Shown: positions 54,881 to 64,000 of the stretch, in pieces
Layout: each line of letters starts with the position of its first letter
Position numbering within the stretch: the first letter of the stretch is position 1
DNA from: Sphaerospermopsis kisseleviana NIES-73
Lineage (GTDB): Bacteria > Cyanobacteriota > Cyanobacteriia > Cyanobacteriales > Nostocaceae
Length of the DNA stretch: 64,000 bases
Direction: 5' to 3'
NCBI RefSeq assembly: GCF_002368075.1
Contig: NZ_AP018314.1
Location: 4,255,819 to 4,319,818 of the forward strand
Notes under the pieces: model-generated
What the model was told of the DNA's origin: nothing
The model's database searches: none
Seen by the model: the letters and a program-made list of their open reading frames with translations, nothing else
Translations under genes and position numbers: made by a program

Positions 54881-55513
54881 ATGCTGACTGTCGCACTACC
54901 AAAAGGGGAATTACTTAAAAATAGCATCCGCTTGCTGCAATCTGCGGGATTGGACTTTAGTGGTTTTTTAGATGCTGGAAACCGCCAACTACAAATTCCT
55001 GATGCTAGTGGACAAGCTAAAGGTCTGTTAGTACGAGCGCAAGATGTACCTGTTTATGTGGAATATGGTCAGGCGCAATTGGGTATTGTGGGTTATGATG
55101 TGCTACGAGAGAAAAAACCGCAGGTTGGACAATTAGTTGATTTGCAATTTGGTTATTGTCGGATGTCTGTGGCGGTAAAAGCTTCTAGTTCTTACAAATC
55201 TCCTTTAGACTTACCTGCTCATGGTCGAGTTGCTTCTAAATATGTTAATTGTGCGCGGGAGTATTTTCAAAGTTTAGATTTACCGATTGAAATAGTTCCT
55301 TTGTATGGTTCGGTGGAATTAGGACCGATTACGGGTATGTCTGAAGCTATTGTCGATATAGTTTCTACAGGACGAACTTTGCGGGAAAATGGTTTAGTGG
55401 AAATTGCGACTTTGTATGAAAGTACGGCGAGGTTAATTGTTCATCCTTTGAGCTATCGTTTGAATATGGGTAATTTACACAAAGTGGTGGAACAGCTAAG
55501 AGTTAATAATTGA
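54881..55513 (+). CDS. hisG: ATP phosphoribosyltransferase, short form
   Basis: A 210-residue catalytic subunit for the first step of histidine synthesis. It has [34 protein letters not shown] and the PRPP-binding [19 protein letters not shown]. The short form lacks the C-terminal regulatory domain and requires HisZ, which is not in the window. It shares a 52-bp divergent promoter region with the rppA-like gene. Confidence 0.95.
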   Translation: MLTVALPKGELLKNSIRLLQSAGLDFSGFLDAGNRQLQIPDASGQAKGLLVRAQDVPVYVEYGQAQLGIVGYDVLREKKPQVGQLVDLQFGYCRMSVAVKASSSYKSPLDLPAHGRVASKYVNCAREYFQSLDLPIEIVPLYGSVELGPITGMSEAIVDIVSTGRTLRENGLVEIATLYESTARLIVHPLSYRLNMGNLHKVVEQLRVNN

Positions 55514-55534
55514 TAATTGATAATTGACAATTGA

Positions 55535-55633
55535 CAATTGTTTTATTCAAGGTTTAAAACCTCCCCTTGAAAGGTGTAAAAACCCAAAATTCTGCTTTTT
55601 CAATCCTCTTCCTTTCAGGGAGAGGTGATTGTC
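55535..55633 (-). repeat. dispersed ~100-bp repeat, copy 2
   Basis: The reverse complement of this segment matches 984-1086. It lies in the 303-bp spacer between hisG and the Fur gene, which otherwise shows only TGATAATTGA-type repeats and no gene. Confidence 0.7.
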
Positions 55634-55816
55634 ATATCATGTCGTGAGGATAGTTGACAGGTGACAGTTTTAGACAGTGGGTAAGTTTTAATTTTTAAGC
55701 TGTTGTGCAAGATTTTTTAATTTTTACCCTCAAAACTCTTGCATTGTTTGAAAGTCAAAATAGCTCAAATTCTTTAACTGTAATGTTTTCCCATTTATTC
55801 AGCAAACCCTATTTTA

Positions 55817-56251
55817 CTAACAGCGATCGCTACTTTCCTCGCAAGCATCACATACTCCCTGAACTGTAACCTCGTAGGTTTTTCCCTGCAAACCAGGACG
55901 GAGATTTTTTAACTCAATACATTGAAATGTATCCCAAGCTATATCTTCAATAGCACCGCAAGACTGACAGCAAAAGTGATGATGGGGTTGAACATTAGCA
56001 TCATAACGAGATACCCCCTCTTGCAATAATACTTCCCTCACCAGTCCCACTTCTCTGAGTGCTTGTAGAGAACTATATATAGTGGCCTGGGATGAAACAG
56101 GAAAATCTTTATTTAAATCAGTCAGTATTTGCTCAACAGTTGGGTGATCTGTGCGAGATAACAAATTTGCATAGACCGCAAACCGCTGAGGTGTCACCCG
56201 CAAACCCTTGGATTTTAAGGTTTGAATAATTGCGTTTGCTTCTTCCTGCAT
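55817..56251 (-). CDS. Fur-family regulator, PerR-like
   Basis: A 144-residue metal-dependent repressor. The DNA-binding helix region is LRVTPQRFAVYANLLSRTDH, HHHFCCQSCGAIEDI supplies metal ligands, and Cys pairs (CQSC and CDAC) form the structural zinc site. Divergent orientation to a peroxiredoxin gene and the sequence suggest PerR (FurC in Anabaena). The gene itself may be autoregulated from the same 188-bp region. Confidence 0.85.
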   Translation of the reverse strand: MQEEANAIIQTLKSKGLRVTPQRFAVYANLLSRTDHPTVEQILTDLNKDFPVSSQATIYSSLQALREVGLVREVLLQEGVSRYDANVQPHHHFCCQSCGAIEDIAWDTFQCIELKNLRPGLQGKTYEVTVQGVCDACEESSDRC

Positions 56252-56370
56252 AACTATTGCCGTATTTATAGAGATCTAACCGTAATTATAGTTTAGCACA
56301 TTAATGAATTAATAGTATATATTACTTTTTATAAAAATTAAGTATTTATAACTATTGAATTTTTATTAAA

Positions 56371-56385
56371 TCAGAATTATTCTGA
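56371..56385. promoter_or_regulatory. candidate Fur/PerR box
   Basis: TCAGAATTATTCTGA is a perfect 7-1-7 inverted repeat, the spacing typical of Fur and PerR operators. It lies 55 bp before the peroxiredoxin ATG in the region shared with the PerR-like gene. Confidence 0.6.
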
Positions 56386-56439
56386 GATAGAGACAAAAAG
56401 CAAACACAATTTCACACATCAAAACATCAAGAGGTCAAC

Positions 56440-56973
56440 ATGGCTGTAATCGAAACCGTTCCTAACGTTGTCTTTAAAACCCGTGTTCGTGATGAGTCCA
56501 TTGGTGGACCCAACCCCTTCCGTTGGCAAGATCGCACCACTGAAGAACTGTTTGCTGGTAAGCGTGTAGTAGTATTTTCATTACCTGGTGCGTTTACTCC
56601 CACTTGTTCCACCTCCCACCTACCTCGCTACGAAGCACTCTATAACGAATTTAAAGCTTTGGGAGTTGATGAAATAATTTGTATATCTGTAAATGATGCC
56701 TTTGTGATGTTCCAATGGGGTAAACAACAAGGTGCGAACAATGTCTTCTTGTTACCCGATGGCAATGGCGAATTTACCCGGAAAATGGGAATGTTAGTAG
56801 ATAAAGCTAACTTGGGCTTTGGAATGCGGTCTTGGCGCTACTCAATGGTAGTTAATAACTGCAAAATTGAAAAAATGTTTATTGAGCCTGGTTTTGATGA
56901 TAATTGTCCCACCGATCCTTTTGAAGTGTCAGATGCAGACACCATGTTAAATTACCTCAAAAGTGTGAAATAG
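56440..56973 (+). CDS. type II (Prx5-like) peroxiredoxin
   Basis: A 177-residue peroxiredoxin. The peroxidatic Cys is Cys 56 in [20 protein letters not shown]. Further Cys residues are in NNCKIEKM and [15 protein letters not shown], the usual cyanobacterial PrxII pattern. It removes H2O2 and alkyl hydroperoxides using thiol donors such as glutathione and glutaredoxin. Glutathione reductase follows 112 bp downstream, a sensible functional pairing. An AAGAGG site precedes the ATG. Confidence 0.92.
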   Translation: MAVIETVPNVVFKTRVRDESIGGPNPFRWQDRTTEELFAGKRVVVFSLPGAFTPTCSTSHLPRYEALYNEFKALGVDEIICISVNDAFVMFQWGKQQGANNVFLLPDGNGEFTRKMGMLVDKANLGFGMRSWRYSMVVNNCKIEKMFIEPGFDDNCPTDPFEVSDADTMLNYLKSVK

Positions 56974-57085
56974 TTGATTGGTAATTGGTGATTGGTAATT
57001 GGTGATTGGGAAAAATAACTAATGACTAATAACTAATCACTAATAATTAATCAATAAAATCCCAAATCTAAAATCTAAAATTGTT

Positions 57086-58438
57086 ATGACCTACGAATTT
57101 GACTTATTTGTAATTGGTGCTGGTTCTGGTGGTATTGCGACTGCAAGAAGGGCGGCGGAATATGGTGCGAAAGTAGGAATTGCCGAGTTTGATAGACTGG
57201 GTGGAACTTGTGTAAACCGTGGTTGTGTGCCTAAAAAACTCATGGTTTATGCTTCTCATTTTCCCGAATTATTTACTGATGCTGTAGGCTATGGTTGGAG
57301 TGCTGTTAAAAGTTCTCTAGATTGGGAAAAGATGATTACCGCAGTTAATAATGAGGTAGATCGTCTGAATGGAATTTATCAAAAAATGTTGGATAATTCC
57401 CAAGTTGAGATTTTACAAGGATATGGAAAATTAATTGATAACCATACAATTGTACTAGGTGAAAGAACAGTTACAGCAGATAAAATATTAATTGCTGTGG
57501 GTGGAAAGCCAACAAAACCGGATATTCCTGGAATTGAAAATGCTATTACATCTGATGAGATCTTTCACCTGAAAACACAACCAAAAAGGATGGTGATTTT
57601 AGGTGGTGGTTATATTGGTTCAGAATTTGCTTGTATCATGAATGGACTGGGAACAGAAGTTACCCAGATCACTCGTGCGGATATGATTTTGCGTGGGTTT
57701 GATGATGATTTGCGAAGTGAAATTCAACAAGGAATGACAAACCACGGGGTAAAAATTCTCAATCACACTCAAATAATTGGCTTTGAAAAAGACGCAGAAG
57801 GAATCAAAGTCAAAGTTCGTAAAGATGGCGAGTCTGAGGATACTGTGGTTGTGGATGCGGTGAGTTTAGCGGCGTTAGGAAGGAAACCAAATACTCAAAA
57901 CTTGGGTTTAGAAAATACCAAAATTCAACTCAAACATGGGGCAATTGTAGTTGATAAATATAGCCGTACAGACGAAGAAAATATCTATGCCGTGGGAGAT
58001 TGTACGGATAATATTAACTTAACACCCGTAGCAATTAATGAAGGTAGAGCTTTTGCTGATACGGTATTTGGTGGCAAATCTCGCACCATGAGTTATGAAA
58101 ACGTTCCCACAGCGATTTTTACCACACCAGAAGCGGCTACAGTGGGTTTAACTGAAGCAGAAGCGCGAGAAAAATATGGTGATGCAGTAAAAATTTATCG
58201 CTCTCGTTTCCGTCCTATGTATTATACTTTAGCGGGTAAAGAAGAAAAAACCATGATGAAATTAGTGGTTGATCAAAATACTGATAAGGTATTAGGGGCG
58301 CACATGGTCGGTACAAATGCGGCGGAAATTATTCAAGGAGTGGCGATCGCCATTAAAATGGGTGCAACCAAAGCTAACTTTGATGCTACAGTCGGTATTC
58401 ATCCGAGTTCAGCAGAAGAGTTTGTTACCATGAGATAA
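57086..58438 (+). CDS. gor: glutathione-disulfide reductase
   Basis: A 450-residue FAD disulfide oxidoreductase. It has FVIGAGSGGIATARRAAEYG (FAD), the redox-active GGTCVNRGCVPKKLMVYAS (about 40-58), an NADPH site in VILGGGYIGSEFACIMNGLG and the catalytic His in VGIHPSSAEEFVTM at the C-terminus. The C-terminal HPSSAEE distinguishes it from other family members. It regenerates GSH and is adjacent to the peroxiredoxin gene. Confidence 0.95.
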   Translation: MTYEFDLFVIGAGSGGIATARRAAEYGAKVGIAEFDRLGGTCVNRGCVPKKLMVYASHFPELFTDAVGYGWSAVKSSLDWEKMITAVNNEVDRLNGIYQKMLDNSQVEILQGYGKLIDNHTIVLGERTVTADKILIAVGGKPTKPDIPGIENAITSDEIFHLKTQPKRMVILGGGYIGSEFACIMNGLGTEVTQITRADMILRGFDDDLRSEIQQGMTNHGVKILNHTQIIGFEKDAEGIKVKVRKDGESEDTVVVDAVSLAALGRKPNTQNLGLENTKIQLKHGAIVVDKYSRTDEENIYAVGDCTDNINLTPVAINEGRAFADTVFGGKSRTMSYENVPTAIFTTPEAATVGLTEAEAREKYGDAVKIYRSRFRPMYYTLAGKEEKTMMKLVVDQNTDKVLGAHMVGTNAAEIIQGVAIAIKMGATKANFDATVGIHPSSAEEFVTMR

Positions 58439-58500
58439 TGTCAGTTGTCAGTTATCACTGATAACTGATAACTGATAATTGATAGCTGATAATTGATAAC

Positions 58501-60381
58501 ATGAGCATCTATCCAAATAAAAAGAAATCTCCAGAAAAATCCCGCCAAAATCAAAATGACTGGCGGTTATTTTTGCGTTTATTACCTTATGGTCGCCGTA
58601 GCGTGGGTTTATTAGTAGTATCAATGTTTTTGCTCATACCTCTTGGTATTGCTAACTCTGTTCAACCGTTATTAATTGGACAAGCAATATCTTTAATTCG
58701 TCAAGAACCCAGTGTTTATGAATTTATCAAAAATCGTTCTTTATATGAAGGTTTAACTATCATTCAAGGATTATTCTTGATAACAATTATTATCAAGTTA
58801 TTGCTTACAGGATATCAGGGTTATTTAGTACAGAAATTAGGACAGAAAATAACAGCAGAAATTCGTAAAGACTTATTTCATCATGTGACATCATTAGCAG
58901 TTAAATATTTTGATCGCACACCTGTAGGTAAACTAATTACTAGACTAACCAGCGATGTTGAAAGTTTAGGAGATGTCTTTGCTACTGGTGCTGTCGGAAT
59001 TTTTGCTGATTTATTTTCTATGTTGCTAATTATTGGTTTTATGTTTTCTATCCAATGGCAACTAGCGATTCTATTACTACTTATATTGCTACCAATTTCC
59101 TGCTTAATTATTTACTTTCAAAAACAATATCGTCAAGCCAACTATAAAACTAGAGAAGAACTATCAAAACTCAATTCACAACTACAAGAAAATATTGTTG
59201 GTGTAAATGTAGTACAGTTATTTCGCCGAGAAAAATTTAACGCAGAATTATTTAGAGAGACTAATAAAAAATATGTTGCAGAAGTTGATACTAGCATTTG
59301 GTATGATTCTGCTGTTTCCTCTACTTTAGAATGGGTTAGTTTAATTGCTATTGCTGGTGTATTGTGGGTAGGCAGTTTACTAATTTTAAGGGATAATCTC
59401 AGCTTTGGTATTTTATCTGCATTTGTTTTATATGGGCAAAAATTATTTTTTCCTCTGCAAAACTTTGCTGAGAAATTTACAACTATTCAAGCTGGTTTTA
59501 CTGCTATTGAAAGAGTTATTGGTATTTTAGATGAACCAGTAGAAATCAAAGATAAAAGTAACCCTCGGTTATCAATTTTAGATAATCAATTTGGTTATAT
59601 AGATGAGATAATTAGAGATTTAGAAGCACAGAATTTTAACACTGCACCAGAATTAGGAGAAATTAGATTTGAAAACGTCTGGTTTGCTTACAAAGATGAT
59701 GATTATGTCATTAAAAATCTAGACTTTATCATTCATCCAGGGGAAAAAATAGCTTTAGTCGGACCTACTGGGGCGGGTAAAAGTTCAATTATCAGGCTGT
59801 TATGTCGGCTTTATGAACCAACAAAAGGACGTATTTTGATTGATGGTATTGATATTCGGGAAATACCACAAGCAGAACTGCGGCGTTATATGGCGGTAAT
59901 TTTGCAAGAGGCTTTTTTGTTTGCTGGTGATGTGAAAAGTAATATTACTTTAGGGGATAGTTACACCTTGGAAGAAATTGAACAAGCAGCACAAAAAACG
60001 AATGTTGCTGATTTTATTCAGCAATTACCTCAAGGATATGATACCCAATTAAGAGAAAGAGGAACAAATATTTCTAGTGGAGAAAAACAGCTTTTAGCCT
60101 TTGCGCGGGCTGCTATTCGTAACCCGCAAATTTTGGTATTAGATGAAGCTACAGCTAATTTAGATGTGGGAACAGAAGCGTTAATTCAACAAGCATTAAA
60201 TCAACTTTTAATCAAACGCACGGCAATTATTATTGCTCACCGTTTGTCAACTATTAGGAATGTAGACCGAATTTTTGTATTGAAGCGGGGAGAATTAATT
60301 GAACAAGGAAGTCACGAACAATTAATAGCACAAGGTGGACTTTATTCAACTTTGCATAATTTACAAATGTTGGGAACTTAG
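58501..60381 (+). CDS. ABC transporter with fused permease and ATPase (MsbA-like)
   Basis: A 626-residue half-transporter. Six TM segments fill about residues 30-325. The ATPase has Walker A GPTGAGKSS (about 420), signature NISSGEKQLLAFARA (in place of the common LSGGQ) and Walker B ILVLDEATANLD. It resembles lipid or multidrug exporters. The substrate is unknown. The spacer on each side is filled with TGATAATTGA repeats. Confidence 0.9.
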   Translation: MSIYPNKKKSPEKSRQNQNDWRLFLRLLPYGRRSVGLLVVSMFLLIPLGIANSVQPLLIGQAISLIRQEPSVYEFIKNRSLYEGLTIIQGLFLITIIIKLLLTGYQGYLVQKLGQKITAEIRKDLFHHVTSLAVKYFDRTPVGKLITRLTSDVESLGDVFATGAVGIFADLFSMLLIIGFMFSIQWQLAILLLLILLPISCLIIYFQKQYRQANYKTREELSKLNSQLQENIVGVNVVQLFRREKFNAELFRETNKKYVAEVDTSIWYDSAVSSTLEWVSLIAIAGVLWVGSLLILRDNLSFGILSAFVLYGQKLFFPLQNFAEKFTTIQAGFTAIERVIGILDEPVEIKDKSNPRLSILDNQFGYIDEIIRDLEAQNFNTAPELGEIRFENVWFAYKDDDYVIKNLDFIIHPGEKIALVGPTGAGKSSIIRLLCRLYEPTKGRILIDGIDIREIPQAELRRYMAVILQEAFLFAGDVKSNITLGDSYTLEEIEQAAQKTNVADFIQQLPQGYDTQLRERGTNISSGEKQLLAFARAAIRNPQILVLDEATANLDVGTEALIQQALNQLLIKRTAIIIAHRLSTIRNVDRIFVLKRGELIEQGSHEQLIAQGGLYSTLHNLQMLGT

Positions 60382-60684
60382 ATGGTAATTGATAATTGAT
60401 AATTGATAATTGACAATTTAAGAAGAAAAGAGAAAAATTTATCTACTGAGAAAATTGTCAATTAGGGTTTGCTGAATAAACCTAAAACCTTGATATATCA
60501 AAGGTTAGAGGCTGATAAACACAGAAATTAGTGCAAGGGTTTTGAAGGGTATACCGGAAAAAGTGTGCATTTTTTGGGATTTCAAGAGATGGCAAAGAAA
60601 TTTTCAAATCTCCTCCTGACTCCTGACTCCTGACTCCTATGCCCTCACGGAAAGACTTTCTCAGCAAACCCCAATTATCCATTG

Positions 60685-61194
60685 TTAATTGTCCATTGTT
60701 GAAACCATTTCAAATTCTAACTGATGACTTTTGAGAAAATCATGAGTGAAATGATCTACCACATTTGTATCACTTAACTCTAAATTATAAAAGTCTACAA
60801 AATCATGATCAAAATATGGTCCTGCGTGCCAAGTTCCAACTTCTAATTTAATAAAACAATTTCCAGGAATACGAAAAGCAGCAAGTTTTTCTAATACAGG
60901 TTTGTTAATGTCGTTTTTAGGTGGACAAACTGCCATAAACCAATTTTTTCCTGCTAAAGAACCTAAACATTGAGTACATTGGATATGACGGGTAATTTTA
61001 TGAAACTTTGTTCCTTTATTGTGCAAACGCATAATATAAAAACGAGGAATACCGTTTTGTAAATTTAATTGTGCGTCTTCGGAATCAAAAGATTTCCTAT
61101 CTTTGCTGGCAAATATTACTTGTCCATAGGGTTGAAAGTTTTCTGGTGTGATCAATTCTGCTGTTAATTGTTTTAATGTTGAAGATGTAGTCAT
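60685..61194 (-). CDS. allA: ureidoglycolate lyase
   Basis: A 169-residue AllA-type cupin-like enzyme that splits ureidoglycolate to glyoxylate and urea in allantoin/purine breakdown. LTAELITPENFQPYGQVIFA opens the protein; HIQCTQCLGSLAGKNWFMAV and FIKLEVGTWHAGPYF are the conserved blocks. No other purine-catabolism gene is near. Confidence 0.88.
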   Translation of the reverse strand: MTTSSTLKQLTAELITPENFQPYGQVIFASKDRKSFDSEDAQLNLQNGIPRFYIMRLHNKGTKFHKITRHIQCTQCLGSLAGKNWFMAVCPPKNDINKPVLEKLAAFRIPGNCFIKLEVGTWHAGPYFDHDFVDFYNLELSDTNVVDHFTHDFLKSHQLEFEMVSTMDN

Positions 61195-61390
61195 AAAAAA
61201 TCCTGCAACAATCCTATTTATCCTATATCCTATATCTTATATAAATTATAGTTTATTTTATGTGAGTGAAGTACACAAGGGCGGGCAGGATGCCCACCCC
61301 ACAAGATTGATAATATATTGGTAAATAATATTAACAGTTACCAGTCTAGTTCATGAGGAATTATTGATTTAGGAATAATCTTATTTTTCT

Positions 61391-63055
61391 TTAACAAATT
61401 TTGACACGAGAAAAGAATAAATGCATCTGCCAAATTAACCAAGATTTTACCCGCCAAGCTGCCATTGACTGGTTTTCTGTAGATGATGATGAGGATAATT
61501 TGATGTTTTTTGGTTCATAGTGTAACCATTTAGCTGGTAGGTGTCCCATCGGTGTTATAGGGGATAATTGAAAAGTTAAATCTTCATAATCTAACCATTT
61601 TCCATCTTTGCGCCAACCCAAGCGATCGCCTAATTTCTTTTCTGTTTCATAGTCTATTTGACCACCCATTTCACTCCAGATTGTTTGTTGAATTTTAAAC
61701 CCAAAATAACCATAACTGTATTGTTCCCAAAGTCGGTCAATAATATGCAGGTCTTGACAAGGAAAGTTCTCAATATCTTCTTGATAAACTTCATTCCAGT
61801 AATTTTTTTGCATAACTTTAAGCATTAATTTAGCAGTTTCAATATCTGCTTCTTGCCATTTATTTTCTGCCAGCAGATCCCGCAATTTTGTATAGTCAAT
61901 ATTTTGATTTATCAAAAATTCTGGTTGGGAACTAATCTGATTATTAGCTACTTCCATTAATTCTGTCTTTTGAGTCGTAACTAGAGATGATGTAGAGACA
62001 AGATTTACTTCTGCTTTGTCTAGAGTTTGGATTTGTTGAGATATTTGTTGAGATATATAATTTGAGATTAAATCAATACCTTGACCCAAGAATAAGCCAT
62101 TTTCACTGGTATCAAAATTTGGGCTTTGCCAATTTAATAATTGAGATTGAATTAAGACATCTTTTAATCGAGAATTTTTCTCATAACTTTTTACCATAAA
62201 ATCAAGAAAAGTTTGAGAAAAGGCTTCATTGTCTTCGGTTGTAAATAAATTGGACTGATAATTTAAAATATTTTCCCCTAGATTTTTAATATCTCCCACA
62301 GTTGCATAAAAATATTCATCTACTTTCATCACTTCATCTATTAAAGATTGAAAAGGACTAAAATAATCTTGAATAGAATCTTCAAAATTAATGGCATTAT
62401 GGGCAAGTTTAGCTATTTCTTGACGAATTTTATAAGCTTTTTGTTGATACTCGTAGATTTCTTGATATACTGCTAAATCTTTAACTATTTGTTGTACAAT
62501 TTGTCTTTGATTCTTAGTGTCTTCTGCCAGTTTACTAATACCTTCACTAATTAATTTAATTTTCTCTAAAGTTAATAAATAAGCATTACTCAAGATGATA
62601 ACAGCTTTAAAATTTTCTTTTTTCTCCCATCTGAGTTCATTTAAGATCCGCGGATTTTGTTGATTTTTTAGTTCTAATTTACTTCTGGCATCTTCGAGAT
62701 TTCTGATTTCTAAATATTTTGCTTGAAATAATTTCTTTAAATTATCCATCAACGTTAACAAAAAACCCTGATAACTTTCCTGATAATTTTCCAGAAAATC
62801 AATAATCTGATTATAATCTATGATAAATAATTGAATTTCTGCTAAAATTTCCCCTTGAGTAATTGCTGTTTTACGTTTAATTATTCCAGCAATATAATGA
62901 TAACGAACACCTTCTTTAATTAATTTTTGACGTTCACGAATTTTCTTTTGTAGTGTTTTTACAGCAGGATTTTTTAGAACTGGTAATTGATAGGTTCTTT
63001 CATAAATTTTGATGCTTTTATAATTAATAAATTGTTTTGGCTTTTGGGTGAGCAT
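61391..63055 (-). CDS. GUN4-domain protein with a long coiled-coil N-terminus
   Basis: A 554-residue protein. Residues ~1-380 are helical and rich in Lys, Gln and Ile, with no known domain. The C-terminal ~130 residues are a GUN4 domain: DYTKLRDLLAENKWQEADIE, LWEQYSYGYFGFKIQQTIW, GDRLGWRKDGKWLDYEDLTF and SPITPMGHLPAKWL. GUN4 domains bind porphyrins (Mg-protoporphyrin IX). The unusual N-terminus suggests a sensor or regulator rather than the chelatase cofactor itself. Confidence 0.82.
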   Translation of the reverse strand: MLTQKPKQFINYKSIKIYERTYQLPVLKNPAVKTLQKKIRERQKLIKEGVRYHYIAGIIKRKTAITQGEILAEIQLFIIDYNQIIDFLENYQESYQGFLLTLMDNLKKLFQAKYLEIRNLEDARSKLELKNQQNPRILNELRWEKKENFKAVIILSNAYLLTLEKIKLISEGISKLAEDTKNQRQIVQQIVKDLAVYQEIYEYQQKAYKIRQEIAKLAHNAINFEDSIQDYFSPFQSLIDEVMKVDEYFYATVGDIKNLGENILNYQSNLFTTEDNEAFSQTFLDFMVKSYEKNSRLKDVLIQSQLLNWQSPNFDTSENGLFLGQGIDLISNYISQQISQQIQTLDKAEVNLVSTSSLVTTQKTELMEVANNQISSQPEFLINQNIDYTKLRDLLAENKWQEADIETAKLMLKVMQKNYWNEVYQEDIENFPCQDLHIIDRLWEQYSYGYFGFKIQQTIWSEMGGQIDYETEKKLGDRLGWRKDGKWLDYEDLTFQLSPITPMGHLPAKWLHYEPKNIKLSSSSSTENQSMAAWRVKSWLIWQMHLFFSRVKIC

Positions 63056-63120
63056 AAGTTTTATTTTCAGTTATTTTCCAAATTTACAGCAGTTTCCAAA
63101 GAGATAAATTAGACATTTAG

Positions 63121-63141
63121 CGGGCAAGATGCCTGTTCCAC
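63121..63141 (-). repeat. solitary REP-like element
   Basis: The reverse complement GTGGAACAGGCATCTTGCCC matches the head REP flanking the RAYT at 26548. It lies in the spacer between the GUN4 gene and the ABC transporter. Confidence 0.6.
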
Positions 63142-63166
63142 TTATACAAATTAAATGCACAACAGC

Positions 63167-64000
63167 TTATCTTGATGAAGTAGTTAGAGAAATTGATTTT
63201 TGGCGCTTATAATCTGCAATTGATAAGAGTTGCCAATGATTATTTTCTGTAAGTTCTAGTACCCATTGATGATAAGCAAATAAACTTTCTCGATGTCCCA
63301 CACTAATAAAAGTTGTGTTTGTAGCTTGTAATTGAGAATATAAATTTTCTTCGTTTTTTAAATCTAAAGCACTGGTCGCTTCATCTAAAATAGTAAAGCT
63401 AGGCAAAGAAATTAATAATCTAGCAAAAGCTAAACGTTGCTGTTCTCCTAATGATAAAATATTCTCCCAAGCCACTTCTGTATCAAAACTCTTGACGCGG
63501 GTGAGCAGGTTTTGTAAATTCACTTGATGCAGAATTTCTTCTAGTTGGTGATCGCTCATTTCCCGATCTGAATGCGGATAAAGTAGTTGTTGACGTAGAG
63601 TTCCTAAAATTATATAAGGACGTTGGGGAAGAAATAACATTTCCTTTAATGCAGGTCTAACTAACCTACCACTTCCTGCATTCCATAAACCTGCGATCGC
63701 TCTCAACAAAGAACTTTTACCCCTACCACTAGCACCAACTATTAATAACCCTTCTCCTGGGGGAACAGATAATGATAAATCTTCAACTATCACTTGTTCA
63801 TAATTGGGTGTTTTTAAAGTAAAATCCTCAAACCCTAGACGGGGTTCTTCTAGGACTTTAATAGTACCAAAAGTACCCAAGTTCTCAGGTTTTTTGCTTA
63901 CCGATGCTAACGCATCTGAAAATTCCGCTAACCTTTGGACATAACTAGAAAATCTGCCTGAGTTACCAAATTCAGCTATTAATACACCTAAAGCATTGGA
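63167..64000 (-). CDS. ABC transporter ATP-binding/permease (SbmA/BacA or YddA-like), partial
   Basis: The frame is open to the window edge (278 codons), so the N-terminal permease part is missing here. Visible parts are the end of the membrane domain (SSYVQRLAEFSDALASV), Walker A GASGRGKSSLLRAIAGLW, signature ILSLGEQQRLAFARLL and Walker B FTILDEATSALD. The short ATPase domain and the LGFEDFTLKTP linker fit the ABC-D/SbmA-BacA-like (COG4178) group. Confidence 0.85.
   Translation of the reverse strand, partial: SNALGVLIAEFGNSGRFSSYVQRLAEFSDALASVSKKPENLGTFGTIKVLEEPRLGFEDFTLKTPNYEQVIVEDLSLSVPPGEGLLIVGASGRGKSSLLRAIAGLWNAGSGRLVRPALKEMLFLPQRPYIILGTLRQQLLYPHSDREMSDHQLEEILHQVNLQNLLTRVKSFDTEVAWENILSLGEQQRLAFARLLISLPSFTILDEATSALDLKNEENLYSQLQATNTTFISVGHRESLFAYHQWVLELTENNHWQLLSIADYKRQKSISLTTSSR

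Overview
The window is chromosomal DNA of a filamentous, probably nostocalean, cyanobacterium (Anabaena/Dolichospermum-like). The evidence is the very frequent HIP1 octamer (GCGATCGC), plastid-type and photosynthetic genes (ycf20-like, ycf51-like, petL, GUN4 domain), xisH/xisI genes, low GC, and many short tandem heptamer repeats (TTGGTGA, CTCCTGA, TAGGGAA, CCCAGTC types) in the spacers. I saw no rRNA or tRNA gene.

Layout. 1-7 kb: housekeeping genes (ycf20-like, glycerate kinase, selO, GNAT, bioB, the tiny petL, aroB). 7-15 kb: an accessory zone in which small toxin-antitoxin (TA) or immunity loci alternate with arrays of a roughly 26-bp HIP1-bearing repeat (yefM/yoeB, PIN plus a small partner, vapBC, a coiled-coil gene, DUF2281/vapC, hicB/hicA). 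It ends in a decayed Rhs toxin gene with a nuclease-like tip and a candidate immunity gene. 15-19 kb: O-antigen ligase-like, YaaW-like and FAD oxidoreductase genes. 19-22.3 kb: two antitoxins whose toxins are only stubs, one carrying a MITE, then a two-gene operon of a DGQHR-domain protein and a HEPN-like protein. 22.5-25.1 kb: acnB. 25.1-30.1 kb: an island bounded by direct copies of the acnB 3' end, carrying xisH/xisI (twice, one xisH broken), a HicB-like gene, a RAYT transposase between paired REPs, three unknown genes and a relE/antitoxin pair. 30.1-32.3 kb: a BglII/BstYI-like restriction-modification system with an HTH regulator.

33-64 kb is mostly core: ychF, NurA-domain nuclease, HAD, ycf51-like, Fe-ADH, aminotransferase, a Ser/Thr kinase fused to a formylglycine-generating-enzyme-like domain, a complete arsenic cluster (arsR, pstS-like, GAPDH, arsJ, acr3, arsC), an Rpn/DUF2887 protein, dnaK, dusB, a hybrid-kinase remnant, an RppA-like regulator, hisG, a PerR-like Fur facing a peroxiredoxin and followed by glutathione reductase, ABC exporters, allA and a GUN4-domain protein. 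Both window ends cut a gene.

How it works together: the clearest functional units are the arsenic cluster (GAPDH and ArsJ form and export 1-arseno-3-phosphoglycerate, Acr3 exports arsenite, ArsC reduces arsenate, ArsR senses), the peroxide/thiol group (PerR-like, peroxiredoxin, glutathione reductase), and the defence/TA region from 7 to 32 kb. A recurring theme in that region is intact antitoxins next to damaged toxins.
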